Origin: Kitasatospora kifunensis
Lineage (GTDB): Bacteria > Actinomycetota > Actinomycetes > Streptomycetales > Streptomycetaceae
NCBI RefSeq assembly: GCF_014203855.1
Contig: NZ_JACHJV010000001.1
Coordinates: forward strand, 3,658,001-3,722,000
Direction of reading: 5' to 3'
Length of the DNA: 64,000 nt
Shown: piece after piece, positions 1-6,691 of the stretch
Position numbering within the stretch: the first letter of the stretch is position 1
Layout: each line of letters begins with the position of its first letter
Notes under the pieces: generated by a model
Database searches by the model: none
What the model was told of the DNA's origin: nothing
Seen by the model: the letters and a program-made list of their open reading frames with translations, nothing else
Made by a program: the position numbers and the translations under genes

Positions 1-188
1 GCCTCGAACTGCTTCGCCAGGTGGTTCCAGTACTTCTGCGAGCTGGTGTCGGGGGTGGTCCCGTAGTCGGCGGCCACCAGCTTGAGGGTGACCGGGCCAC
101 CGCTGCCTATGCCGAGGAAGCTGCAGCCGGAGAGCCCGCAGGTCAGCAGGGTGCCGGCGGCAAGCGTGGCGAAAAGTCGGGACTTCAA
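1..188 (-). CDS. Sugar ABC transporter substrate-binding lipoprotein, N-terminal fragment
   Basis: Only the first 62 codons are in the window; the rest lies beyond base 1. The start is read as TTG (codon at 188-186) with a GAAGG element about 9 bases upstream. A short basic N-region and a hydrophobic stretch lead to the lipobox LSGC, so the protein should be a lipoprotein anchored outside the membrane. The mature part begins with a segment typical of family 1 extracellular solute-binding proteins (VTLKVVAADYG). A dre-like DasR site lies upstream, and the amino-sugar genes follow. The likely role is capture of N-acetylglucosamine, chitobiose or a related sugar, but the ligand is inferred from context only. 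Confidence 0.75.
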   Translation of the reverse strand, partial: MKSRLFATLAAGTLLTCGLSGCSFLGIGSGGPVTLKLVAADYGTTPDTSSQKYWNHLAKQFE

Positions 189-267
189 CGGGGACCGCCT
201 TCGAGCACGGGGGGGTGGGACCTCCCGGGGGACGGAGGTGGCCGAAAGGTTGCCAAAGTCCAGCCCC

Positions 268-283
268 AGTGGTCCACACCTCA
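268..283. promoter_or_regulatory. dre-like site (DasR operator) upstream of the lipoprotein gene
   Basis: AGTGGTCCACACCTCA matches the dre consensus A(C/G)TGGTCTAGACCA(C/G)T at 12 of 16 positions, with the left half intact. It lies about 80 bases upstream of the lipoprotein start. DasR is the GntR-family repressor of GlcNAc and chitin genes in streptomycetes. Binding here is inferred from the pattern. Confidence 0.5.
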
Positions 284-348
284 GGCCCCCGGGCGAGGAA
301 CGTTACCTAAGTGATCGCCCGCATTGCACATCCTGCAACCGGGGCAGG

Positions 349-1137
349 TCAGACAGTCAGTACGCGAACGCCCGCCTCGCGGAAAGCGGTGACGAGTTCC
401 GCGCGGGCCGCTTCGTCGGTCACCAACGTGTCGATCGTCTCAAGGCCGCAGATCCGGGCGAAGGCGCGCCGCCCCAGTTTGGAGGAGTCGGCCGCCACCA
501 CCACCCGGCGGGCCCGCTCGGTCAGCAGCCGGTTGACGCTGGCCTCGCCCTCGTGGTGCGCACTGGCGCCGATCTCGACGTCCAGCGCGTCCACACCCAA
601 CACCGTGACGTCCAGCGTCAGTTCGGCGAGCACCGTGCTCGCGAGCGGGCCGATCAGCTCATAGGACTGCGGCCGGGCCACACCACCGGTCACCACGATC
701 TTGACGGCCGGCCGCACGGTCAGCTCGTTGGCGATGTTGAGCGCGTTGGTCACCACGGTGAGCACCTGGCCGCTCTCGGCGCGCTCGGTCAGCTCCGGGC
801 GGACCGCGAGCGCGCGGGCCACCTCGGTGGTGGTGGTGCCGCCGTTGAGCCCGACCACCTCGCCCGGCGCGATCAGCGCGGCCACCGCCTGCCCGATCCG
901 CTGCTTGGCCCCGGCGTTGCGGGCGGTCTTGTAGCGCAGCGGCAGATCGTAGGAGACGTTGTGCGCCACCGCACCGCCCCTGGTGCGGGTGACCATCTGC
1001 TGACGGGCCAACTGGTCCAGGTCGCGGCGGATCGTGGCAGCCGACACGCCCAGCTCGGCCGCCGCCTCCTCGACCTCCAACTTGCCGTGTTCGGCGAGGA
1101 GTTCAAGAAGACCGTTCCACCGCTCGTATCTGGACAC
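349..1137 (-). CDS. DeoR/GlpR-family transcriptional repressor (AgaR-like)
   Basis: A 262-residue protein with the family's two parts. The N-terminal winged helix-turn-helix (about residues 1-57) contains LGVSAATIRRDLDQL. The C-terminal DeoR sensor domain carries the sugar-phosphate-binding features GLNGGTTTTEVARAL and VVVAADSSKLG. The GTG start at 1137 is preceded by GGAAGG with a 6-7 base gap; the reading frame is open upstream but has no better start. It is divergent from the SIS-isomerase gene, and the shared 203-base spacer contains inverted repeats over a clear promoter. It most likely represses the adjacent amino-sugar genes in response to a phosphorylated sugar. The exact effector is unknown. 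Confidence 0.88.
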   Translation of the reverse strand: MSRYERWNGLLELLAEHGKLEVEEAAAELGVSAATIRRDLDQLARQQMVTRTRGGAVAHNVSYDLPLRYKTARNAGAKQRIGQAVAALIAPGEVVGLNGGTTTTEVARALAVRPELTERAESGQVLTVVTNALNIANELTVRPAVKIVVTGGVARPQSYELIGPLASTVLAELTLDVTVLGVDALDVEIGASAHHEGEASVNRLLTERARRVVVAADSSKLGRRAFARICGLETIDTLVTDEAARAELVTAFREAGVRVLTV

Positions 1138-1254
1138 GCCGCACCTTCCGTTCCGGCCGCCTGCCGGTTCCATGTCGTTCGGGCTCCGCCCTGACCACTC
1201 ATGCGTGGACAGCGTCGCACAGCACCACCGGACCACCCGCCGCGTTTCGTACCC

Positions 1255-1311
1255 ACGCAAAGGTCTTGCGTAATCCTGCGCGAAACAGCTATAAATCAAT
1301 CAGTTTCACGC
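1255..1311 (+). promoter_or_regulatory. Promoter and candidate DeoR operators for the SIS-isomerase gene
   Basis: A sigma-70-type promoter is visible: TTGCGT at 1266-1271 and TATAAA at 1290-1295 with an 18-base spacer. The perfect inverted repeat ACGCAA-N5-TTGCGT (1255-1271) covers the -35 box. A second repeat, GCGCGAAAC (1278-1286) with GTTTCACGC (1303-1311, one mismatch), brackets the -10 box. GAAA/TTTC half-sites are common in operators of AgaR-type DeoR repressors, so the adjacent repressor is the obvious candidate. Confidence 0.55.
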
Positions 1312-1340
1312 AGACGCGTGAGCGGAAGGGAGTCGTAGGC

Positions 1341-2270
1341 ATGACAGCCATCGACAGCTCACTCACCGCCGAGGAGCTGGCCACCCAGCCGGACTGCTGG
1401 CGCCGGGCCGCGGCACTGGCCGAGCCGTCGGCAGCGGCCCTGCCCCGGCGCGGCGAGCGGGTCGCCGTGGTCGGCTGCGGGACCTCCTGGTTCATGGCGC
1501 AGTCCTACGCGGCACTGCGCGAGGCGGCAGGCCACGGCGAGACCGATGCCTTCGCCGCCTCCGAATTCCGCCACGGCCGGGCGTACGACCGGATCCTGGC
1601 GATCAGCCGCTCGGGCACCACGACCGAGGTGCTCGCACTGCTGGCGGCGGTGCGCGGTCGGATCGCGAGCACCGCGCTCACCGCCGACCCGGCCACCCCG
1701 GTGATGACCGCCGCCGACCAGGTGGTGGTGCTGGACTTCGCCGACGAGCGCTCGGTGGTGCAGACCCGCTTCGCCACCAGCGCACTGGCACTGCTGCGGG
1801 CCCACCTGGCGGCCGACGGCACTGCCGAGTCCGCCGGCGGCAGCGTCGCCAAGGCCGCCGACGACGCCCAGCGCGCCCTCGAATCCCCGCTGCCCCAAGG
1901 CCTGCTGACGATCGATCAGGTCACCTTCCTGGGCGCCGGCTGGACCAACGGCCTGGCCCTGGAGGCCGGCCTCAAGATGCGCGAGGCGGCCGGCTTCTGG
2001 ACCGAGGCCTACCCGGCGATGGAGTACCGGCACGGCCCGATCGCGATCACCACCGCCGGGCGCGCCGCCTGGATGTTCGGCGAGCTGCCCGAGGGGCTGG
2101 CCGAGGACATCGCCGCCACCGGCGGTCTGCTGGTGGCCGGCTCCGGAGCCGGCGGCCTGGATCCGATGGCCGACCTGGTCCGGGCCCAGCGCCTGGCCGT
2201 GGCGCTCGCCGCCGCCCGCGGGCTCGATCCGGACAACCCGCGCGCACTGACCAGGTCGGTGCAGCTCTGA
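1341..2270 (+). CDS. SIS-domain sugar-phosphate isomerase/deaminase (AgaS-like)
   Basis: A 309-residue protein with two SIS folds. The first contains AVVGCGTSWFMAQSYAAL and the phosphosugar-binding serine-rich loop ISRSGTTTEV. The second contains FLGAGWTNGLALEAGLKMREAA and EYRHGPI. The layout equals the isomerase half of glucosamine-6-phosphate synthase without a glutaminase domain, as in AgaS, FrlB and NagB-II deaminases. Because no classical nagB is nearby, the likely step is deamination/isomerisation of an amino-sugar 6-phosphate made by the kinase and deacetylase downstream. The ATG at 1341 has GAAGGGAG about 7 bases upstream. The precise substrate (glucosamine- or galactosamine-6-phosphate, or another) cannot be read from the sequence. 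Confidence 0.82.
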   Translation: MTAIDSSLTAEELATQPDCWRRAAALAEPSAAALPRRGERVAVVGCGTSWFMAQSYAALREAAGHGETDAFAASEFRHGRAYDRILAISRSGTTTEVLALLAAVRGRIASTALTADPATPVMTAADQVVVLDFADERSVVQTRFATSALALLRAHLAADGTAESAGGSVAKAADDAQRALESPLPQGLLTIDQVTFLGAGWTNGLALEAGLKMREAAGFWTEAYPAMEYRHGPIAITTAGRAAWMFGELPEGLAEDIAATGGLLVAGSGAGGLDPMADLVRAQRLAVALAAARGLDPDNPRALTRSVQL

Positions 2271-2337
2271 CACCTGCTACCCCTGGCGCCCGGTTGAGCG
2301 ACCAAGGTCACCTCACCCGGATCAGACAAACCCGACC

Positions 2338-2353
2338 ACTGGACTAGACCTCT
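2338..2353. promoter_or_regulatory. dre site (DasR operator) upstream of nagKA
   Basis: ACTGGACTAGACCTCT matches the dre consensus ACTGGTCTAGACCACT at 14 of 16 positions and lies 29-44 bases before the nagK start. DasR control of nagKA is established in S. coelicolor; its presence here is inferred from the match. A DasR site would release the operon when GlcN-6-P accumulates. Confidence 0.8.
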
Positions 2354-2381
2354 CCTCCTCGGTCAAGGGAAACTGTCCCCC

Positions 2382-3314
2382 GTGAAGCACGTCATCGCAC
2401 TCGATGTAGGCGGCACCGGCATGAAGGCCGCGCTGCTCGCCCAGGACGGCTCCGTGCTGTTCGAAGCACGCCGACCGACCGGGCGGGAGCACGGCACGGA
2501 CGCCGTGGTCACCGCCATCCTCGACTTCGCGGCCGACCTCGGTGAGGAGGGCCGCCGCCGCTTCGGCGAGGGCCCACTGGCCGCCGGCGTCGCGGTGCCG
2601 GGGACGATCGACGAGAAGAACGGGATCGCGGTCTTCTCCGCCAACCTCGGCTGGCGCGACCTGCCGATGCGCAAGCTGCTCGGTGAGCGGCTCGGCGGCC
2701 TGCCGGTCGCCCTGGGTCACGACGTCCGCTCCGGCGGGCTGGCCGAGGGACGGATCGGCGCCGGTCGCGGGGTGGAGCGGTTCCTGTTCATCGCGCTGGG
2801 CACCGGCATCGCCGGCGCGATCGGGATCGACGGGCGCATCGAGTCCGGCGCGCACGGCTACGGCGGCGAGATCGGCCATGTGGTGGTCCGCCCCGGCGGC
2901 CCCGCGTGCGGCTGCGGCGGCCGCGGCTGCCTGGAGACCCTGGCCTCGGCCTCCGCGGTCTCCCGGGCCTGGGCCGAAGCCTCGGGCGACCCCTCGGCCG
3001 ACGCGGCCGCCTGCGCGCGGGCCGTCGAGGCCGGCGACCCGCGGGCGGTGGCGGTCTGGCAGTCCGCGGTGGACTGCCTGGCGGACGGCATCGTGCTGGC
3101 CCAGAGCCTGCTCGACCCGGCCACGGTGATCGTCGGTGGTGGCCTCGCCGAGGCCGGTGACACGCTCTTCACGCCCCTGCACGCGGCGATTGCCGAGCGG
3201 CTGACCTTCCAGATGCCCCCGAAGGTCGTACCGGCCATGCTCAAAGACACCGCCGCTTCCCTGGGTGCCGGGCTGCTCGCCTGGGACCTGCTCTCGTTGG
3301 AGGTGACCGCGTGA
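2382..3314 (+). CDS. nagK: ROK-family N-acetylglucosamine kinase
   Basis: A 310-residue ROK kinase. The N-terminal phosphate-binding motif is DVGGTGMKAAL (about residues 7-17). The ATP/sugar site includes FIALGTGIAGAIGIDG. The ROK zinc signature is CGCGGRGCLE, followed by an E/H pair in EIGHVVV. It should phosphorylate a GlcNAc-type hexose with ATP in the cytosol, supplying the substrate of the next gene. The GTG start follows AAGGGA by about 11 bases. Its stop overlaps the nagA start by 4 bases, so the two are translationally coupled. The kinase could accept GalNAc or glucose; the fusion-like pairing with nagA and the dre site favour GlcNAc. Confidence 0.87.
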   Translation: MKHVIALDVGGTGMKAALLAQDGSVLFEARRPTGREHGTDAVVTAILDFAADLGEEGRRRFGEGPLAAGVAVPGTIDEKNGIAVFSANLGWRDLPMRKLLGERLGGLPVALGHDVRSGGLAEGRIGAGRGVERFLFIALGTGIAGAIGIDGRIESGAHGYGGEIGHVVVRPGGPACGCGGRGCLETLASASAVSRAWAEASGDPSADAAACARAVEAGDPRAVAVWQSAVDCLADGIVLAQSLLDPATVIVGGGLAEAGDTLFTPLHAAIAERLTFQMPPKVVPAMLKDTAASLGAGLLAWDLLSLEVTA

Positions 3315-4477
3315 CCGCGGACCATTCTGCTCTGGCCGGCGCCCGGCTGGTGCTGCCCACCGGCGTCGTCGAGGACGGCCGGCTGGCCTTCTCGGGGAGC
3401 ACCATCGCGCAGATCGGCGGCGAGCGCTCCCAGGGCGACCTGGACCTGCGCGGCTACACGGTGGTCCCGGGCTTCGTGGACCTGCACGTGCACGGCGGCG
3501 GCGGCGCCTCGTACGCCTCCGGCATCGCCGAGGAGGCGCTGACCGCTGCCCGCACCCACCTGGAGCACGGCACCACCACCACGGTCGCCTCCACCGTCAC
3601 CGGGGAGATCGACGAGGTCTGCCGGCAGGCCGCCGTGCTCTCCGAACTGGTCGAGGACGGGGTGCTGGCCGGCATCCACTTCGAGGGCCCGTTCATCTCC
3701 CCGGGACGCTGCGGAGCGCACCGCCCCGACCTGCTGCGCGACCCGGACCCGGCGCTGGTGCGCAAGCTGGTGGACGCCGCCCGCGGCACCGCCAGGATGG
3801 TCACGCTGGCGCCCGAACTGCCCGGCGGCCTGGAGTCGGTGCGCATGCTCGCCGACCTCGGGGTGATCGCGGCGGTCGGCCACACCGACTCCGACTACGC
3901 GGGGACCCTGGAGGCGATCGAGGCCGGCGCCACCGTCGCCACCCACCTGTTCAACGCGATGCCGGGCATCCAGCACCGCGCGCCCGGCCCGATCGTCGCC
4001 CTGCTGGAGGACGAGCGGGTCACCGTCGAGCTGATCAACGACGGCACCCACCTGCACCCCTCGGTGCTGGACCTGGCGTACGGCACGGCCGGCGCCGCCC
4101 GGGTCGCGCTGATCACCGACGCGATGGGCGCGGCCGGCATGGGCGACGGCCTCTACCCGCTGGGCCCGCTCCAGGTCCGGGTCCAGGACGGCGTTGCCCG
4201 ACTCGTGGAGGGCGGCTCGATCGCCGGCTCCACGCTGACCCTGGACGTCGCCTTCAAGCGCTCCGTGACCGTCAACAAGCTGAGCCTGACTCAGACCGTG
4301 CAGTCGATCTCGACCACGCCCGCGGCCCTGCTCGGGCTCGCGGACAAGGTCGGCTCGCTGACCGTCGGCCACCAGGCCGACCTCGCCATCCTCGACTCCG
4401 ACAGCTACGACCTGGTCGCCGTGGTCCGCCGCGGCGAGTGGATCAAGGGCGCCGAGCGCTTCTCGACCGGAAGCTGA
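3311..4477 (+). CDS. nagA: N-acetylglucosamine-6-phosphate deacetylase
   Basis: A 388-residue amidohydrolase-superfamily enzyme that removes acetate from GlcNAc-6-phosphate to give glucosamine-6-phosphate, the DasR effector. Visible hallmarks are the first metal motif GFVDLHVHGGGG, the catalytic-site loop HFEGPFISPGRCGAH, the histidine pair in VGHTDSDY and THLFNAMPGIQHR, and the catalytic aspartate in ALITDAMGAAG. The GTG start overlaps the nagK stop by 4 bases. A perfect hairpin over the stop codon probably ends the nagKA transcript. The length is normal for the family. In the Aga pathway the homologue acts on GalNAc-6-phosphate, which cannot be excluded here. Confidence 0.92.
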   Translation: MTADHSALAGARLVLPTGVVEDGRLAFSGSTIAQIGGERSQGDLDLRGYTVVPGFVDLHVHGGGGASYASGIAEEALTAARTHLEHGTTTTVASTVTGEIDEVCRQAAVLSELVEDGVLAGIHFEGPFISPGRCGAHRPDLLRDPDPALVRKLVDAARGTARMVTLAPELPGGLESVRMLADLGVIAAVGHTDSDYAGTLEAIEAGATVATHLFNAMPGIQHRAPGPIVALLEDERVTVELINDGTHLHPSVLDLAYGTAGAARVALITDAMGAAGMGDGLYPLGPLQVRVQDGVARLVEGGSIAGSTLTLDVAFKRSVTVNKLSLTQTVQSISTTPAALLGLADKVGSLTVGHQADLAILDSDSYDLVAVVRRGEWIKGAERFSTGS

Positions 4478-4491
4478 GCCCAGCTCAGCTT
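4471..4491 (+). terminator. Hairpin terminator after nagKA
   Basis: AAGCTGAGC, loop CCA, GCTCAGCTT: a perfect 9-base-pair stem that includes the nagA stop codon and is followed by TTCCCC rather than a long U tract. It probably reduces read-through into the aldolase gene. Confidence 0.6.
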
Positions 4492-4493
4492 TC

Positions 4494-4559
4494 CCCCTCG
4501 GGAGGTGAGCGGCGCGCTGCATCTTTTCACCGCAGTGACCGCACCCACCTCCCGAGGGG
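4494..4559 (+). promoter_or_regulatory. Long inverted repeat covering the ribosome-binding site of the aldolase gene
   Basis: CCCCTCGGGAGGTG (4494-4507) is the exact reverse complement of CACCTCCCGAGGGG (4546-4559), with a 38-base loop. The right arm contains the aldolase Shine-Dalgarno GAGGGG, 6 bases before ATG 4566. If this region is in the mRNA, pairing would hide the ribosome-binding site. The repeat could instead be a protein operator. Confidence 0.55.
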
Positions 4560-4565
4560 ACACCC

Positions 4566-5558
4566 ATGCCACTGGCCCGCACCGCCGACCTGCTCGCCGA
4601 GGCCGTCGAAGCCCGGCGCGGCCTGCCCGCCTTCAACGTGATCACCCTGGAGCACGCCGAGGCGATCGCCGCCGGCGCCGAACTCGCCGGCACCCCCGTG
4701 GTGCTGCAGATCAGCCAGAACGCGGTGGCCTACCACGGCGGCCGGCTGCTGCCGCTGGCCCGGGCCTGCGCCGAGGTGGCCGAAGCCGCCCGGGTGCCCA
4801 CCGCCCTGCACCTGGACCACGTGGAGGACGTCGAACTGCTGCGGGCCGCGCCTGGGGCCGGCTTCTCCTCCGCGATGTTCGACGCCTCGCACCTCTCGCA
4901 CGCCGACAACCTCCAAGCCACCGCCGAGGCCGCCGACTTCGCGCACTGGCACGGCCTGCACCTGGAGGCCGAACTGGGCCGGGTCGGCGGCAAGGACGGC
5001 GCCCCGCCACTGCCCGCGCACGCCCCCGGCGCCCGCACCGATCCCCAGGAGGCCGCCGACTTCGTCGCCGCCACCGGGGTGGACGCGCTGGCCGTGGCGG
5101 TCGGCAGCTCGCACGCGATGACCAGCCGGACCGCCACCCTGGACCACGAGCTGATCGCCCGGCTCGCCGCCGCGGTGCCCGTCCCGCTGGTGCTGCACGG
5201 CAGTTCCGGGGTGCCGGACGAGGAGTTGGCCGCGGCGGTGACGGCCGGCCTGGTGAAGATCAACATCGGCACGGCGCTGAACTCCGCCTTCACGCCGGCG
5301 GTGCGCGCCGCCCTGGCCGCGAAGCCGGACGCGGTGGACCCGCGCGGCTACCTCGCGCGCGGCCGCGAGGCGATGGCCGGTGTGGTCGCGCACCTGGCGC
5401 TGCTGGTCGCCTCGCTGCCGGCCGACGGGCGCCGCACGGCTGAGCCCCGCTCAGGTATCCCCGAGCAGGGCTCAGCTGCTCTCCGCGAGCAGGGCTCGAC
5501 GGCGACGCCGGTGCGTCAGGAGGCGGAGGGCGAGGCCGCCCCGGGCGCGGTCGGGTAG
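4566..5558 (+). CDS. Class II ketose-bisphosphate aldolase (GatY/KbaY/FbaA-type) with extended C-terminus
   Basis: A zinc-dependent class II aldolase of 330 residues. The zinc ligand motif is HLDHVED. It also shows FDASHLSHADN, the glutamate motif LHLEAELGRVGG, GSSHAM, and the phosphate-binding loop LHGSSGVPDEEL with KINIGTALN. It should cleave a ketose (bis)phosphate such as tagatose- or fructose-1,6-bisphosphate into triose phosphates, completing amino-sugar use. The family core ends near residue 287. The last 40 or so residues are a low-complexity Ala/Gly/Pro/Glu tail over a terminator-like hairpin (5439-5476). The stop lies inside the convergent gene (43-base overlap). This suggests that an earlier stop codon was lost. 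Confidence 0.83.
   Translation: MPLARTADLLAEAVEARRGLPAFNVITLEHAEAIAAGAELAGTPVVLQISQNAVAYHGGRLLPLARACAEVAEAARVPTALHLDHVEDVELLRAAPGAGFSSAMFDASHLSHADNLQATAEAADFAHWHGLHLEAELGRVGGKDGAPPLPAHAPGARTDPQEAADFVAATGVDALAVAVGSSHAMTSRTATLDHELIARLAAAVPVPLVLHGSSGVPDEELAAAVTAGLVKINIGTALNSAFTPAVRAALAAKPDAVDPRGYLARGREAMAGVVAHLALLVASLPADGRRTAEPRSGIPEQGSAALREQGSTATPVRQEAEGEAAPGAVG
5439..5476 (+). terminator. Terminator-like hairpin inside the aldolase C-terminal tail
   Basis: GCTGAGCCCCGCTC (5439-5452) pairs with GAGCAGGGCTCAGC (5463-5476), 13 of 14 positions. It sits within the last 120 coding bases of the aldolase reading frame. The arrangement suggests that the tail was once intergenic DNA. Confidence 0.4.
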
Positions 5559-6562
5559 CTGCCGCTCCCGTTCCCCGCGGTGATCGCGGCCTGGTCCAGC
5601 AGGACCGGGCCGCCGGCCGGAGAGACCGTGAAGGTGTTCGCCCCGGCCTGCAGGTCGGCGTATATGTACGTGTAGGACCAGGAGCGCGAGGCGTCGCCGT
5701 TGCTGCTGGGCCAGCTCTTGAAGTTCGTACCGCCCGCGTGGTCCTGGCCGTTGACGCCGATCGCCACGTGCACCGGGGAGCCGCCGCTGTTGTTGTAGTG
5801 CAGCCAGAAGGTGTACTGACCGGCGGTCGCCACGTTGACCGTCCAGGTCGCCGTGGCGCCCTGCTGGAGCGTCAGGTAGCCGCCGTCCGAGGAGACCGCG
5901 CCCTTGACGGTGTTCGCCGTGGTCCCGCCCGCCGCGGAGGCGTCCAGGAAGGTGGTCGAACCGCCGCTGACGTTCGCCGGGGCCGAGGGCGAGCCGGAGG
6001 GCGAGGTCGAGGGCGAACCCGAGGGCGAGCCCGAGGGGCTGCCACCGGCCGGGGACGAGGGCCCGCCAGAGGAGTGCGCCACGGAGGGGCCGGGGGCCGG
6101 GGTGGCGTTGTCCTTGCCGCTCTTGCCGTCGTTGCCGGACAGGGCGATGCCCGAGCCGATCGCTATCGCCGCGACCACGGCGACCACCGCGATCACCGGA
6201 CCACGGCTGCGCCGACGCGGCGCCTCCTCACCCGGCTGCGGACGCGAGCGCTCGGCGTAACGGGGCTGCTGGTGCGGCAGTTGCGCACCCGCCTCGGGCC
6301 CGGGGCCGTACGGGCGCTGCTGCGGCGGCTGCTGCTGGTACTGCGGCGGGTAGCCGCCCTGCTGCTGGTAGGAGGCGGGCGGGCCGTACTGGGCCCGGCC
6401 GACCTCCATCGGGCGGGTGTACGGGGTGCGCGGCACGCCGGGCGCGCGCTCGGGCGTGCTCTCGCTTTCGCCGCCCTCGGGGCGGTAGAGGTAGGCGAAC
6501 GGGTCGTCCTCACCGACCGGCTGCTCTGCGCCCTCGGGTCCCTGGCTGCCGTCGGCTGTCAT
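5516..6562 (-). CDS. Membrane-anchored protein with a CBM6/CBM35-like carbohydrate-binding domain
   Basis: A 348-residue protein. Residues 1-115 are a Pro/Gln/Tyr-rich cytoplasmic region. A basic patch (RRRSRG) then leads into one transmembrane helix (about 121-142). A Ser/Pro/Gly linker with SPSGSPSG-type repeats (about 170-200) follows. The external domain (about 205-335) is a beta-sandwich carrying WTVNVATAGQYTFWLHYNN and QDHAGGTNFKSW, as seen in CBM6/CBM35 modules. It probably binds a polysaccharide at the cell surface; no catalytic domain is present. The ATG at 6562 is chosen because the frame upstream is not protein-like. GGGGAG lies about 12 bases upstream. Its end overlaps the convergent aldolase tail. 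Confidence 0.75.
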   Translation of the reverse strand: MTADGSQGPEGAEQPVGEDDPFAYLYRPEGGESESTPERAPGVPRTPYTRPMEVGRAQYGPPASYQQQGGYPPQYQQQPPQQRPYGPGPEAGAQLPHQQPRYAERSRPQPGEEAPRRRSRGPVIAVVAVVAAIAIGSGIALSGNDGKSGKDNATPAPGPSVAHSSGGPSSPAGGSPSGSPSGSPSTSPSGSPSAPANVSGGSTTFLDASAAGGTTANTVKGAVSSDGGYLTLQQGATATWTVNVATAGQYTFWLHYNNSGGSPVHVAIGVNGQDHAGGTNFKSWPSSNGDASRSWSYTYIYADLQAGANTFTVSPAGGPVLLDQAAITAGNGSGSYPTAPGAASPSAS

Positions 6563-6691
6563 CGCGGTGGTCAACTCCCCTGTGCCGTGTCCGGGCCCGT
6601 ACCCAGGGCACCCTACCCGCCTGTCCTGAGCCAAGAGAAAGCCGGTCAACCGCCGAGCCACCCGAACGGGCCTCCGCGAGCGGGCGCGACG

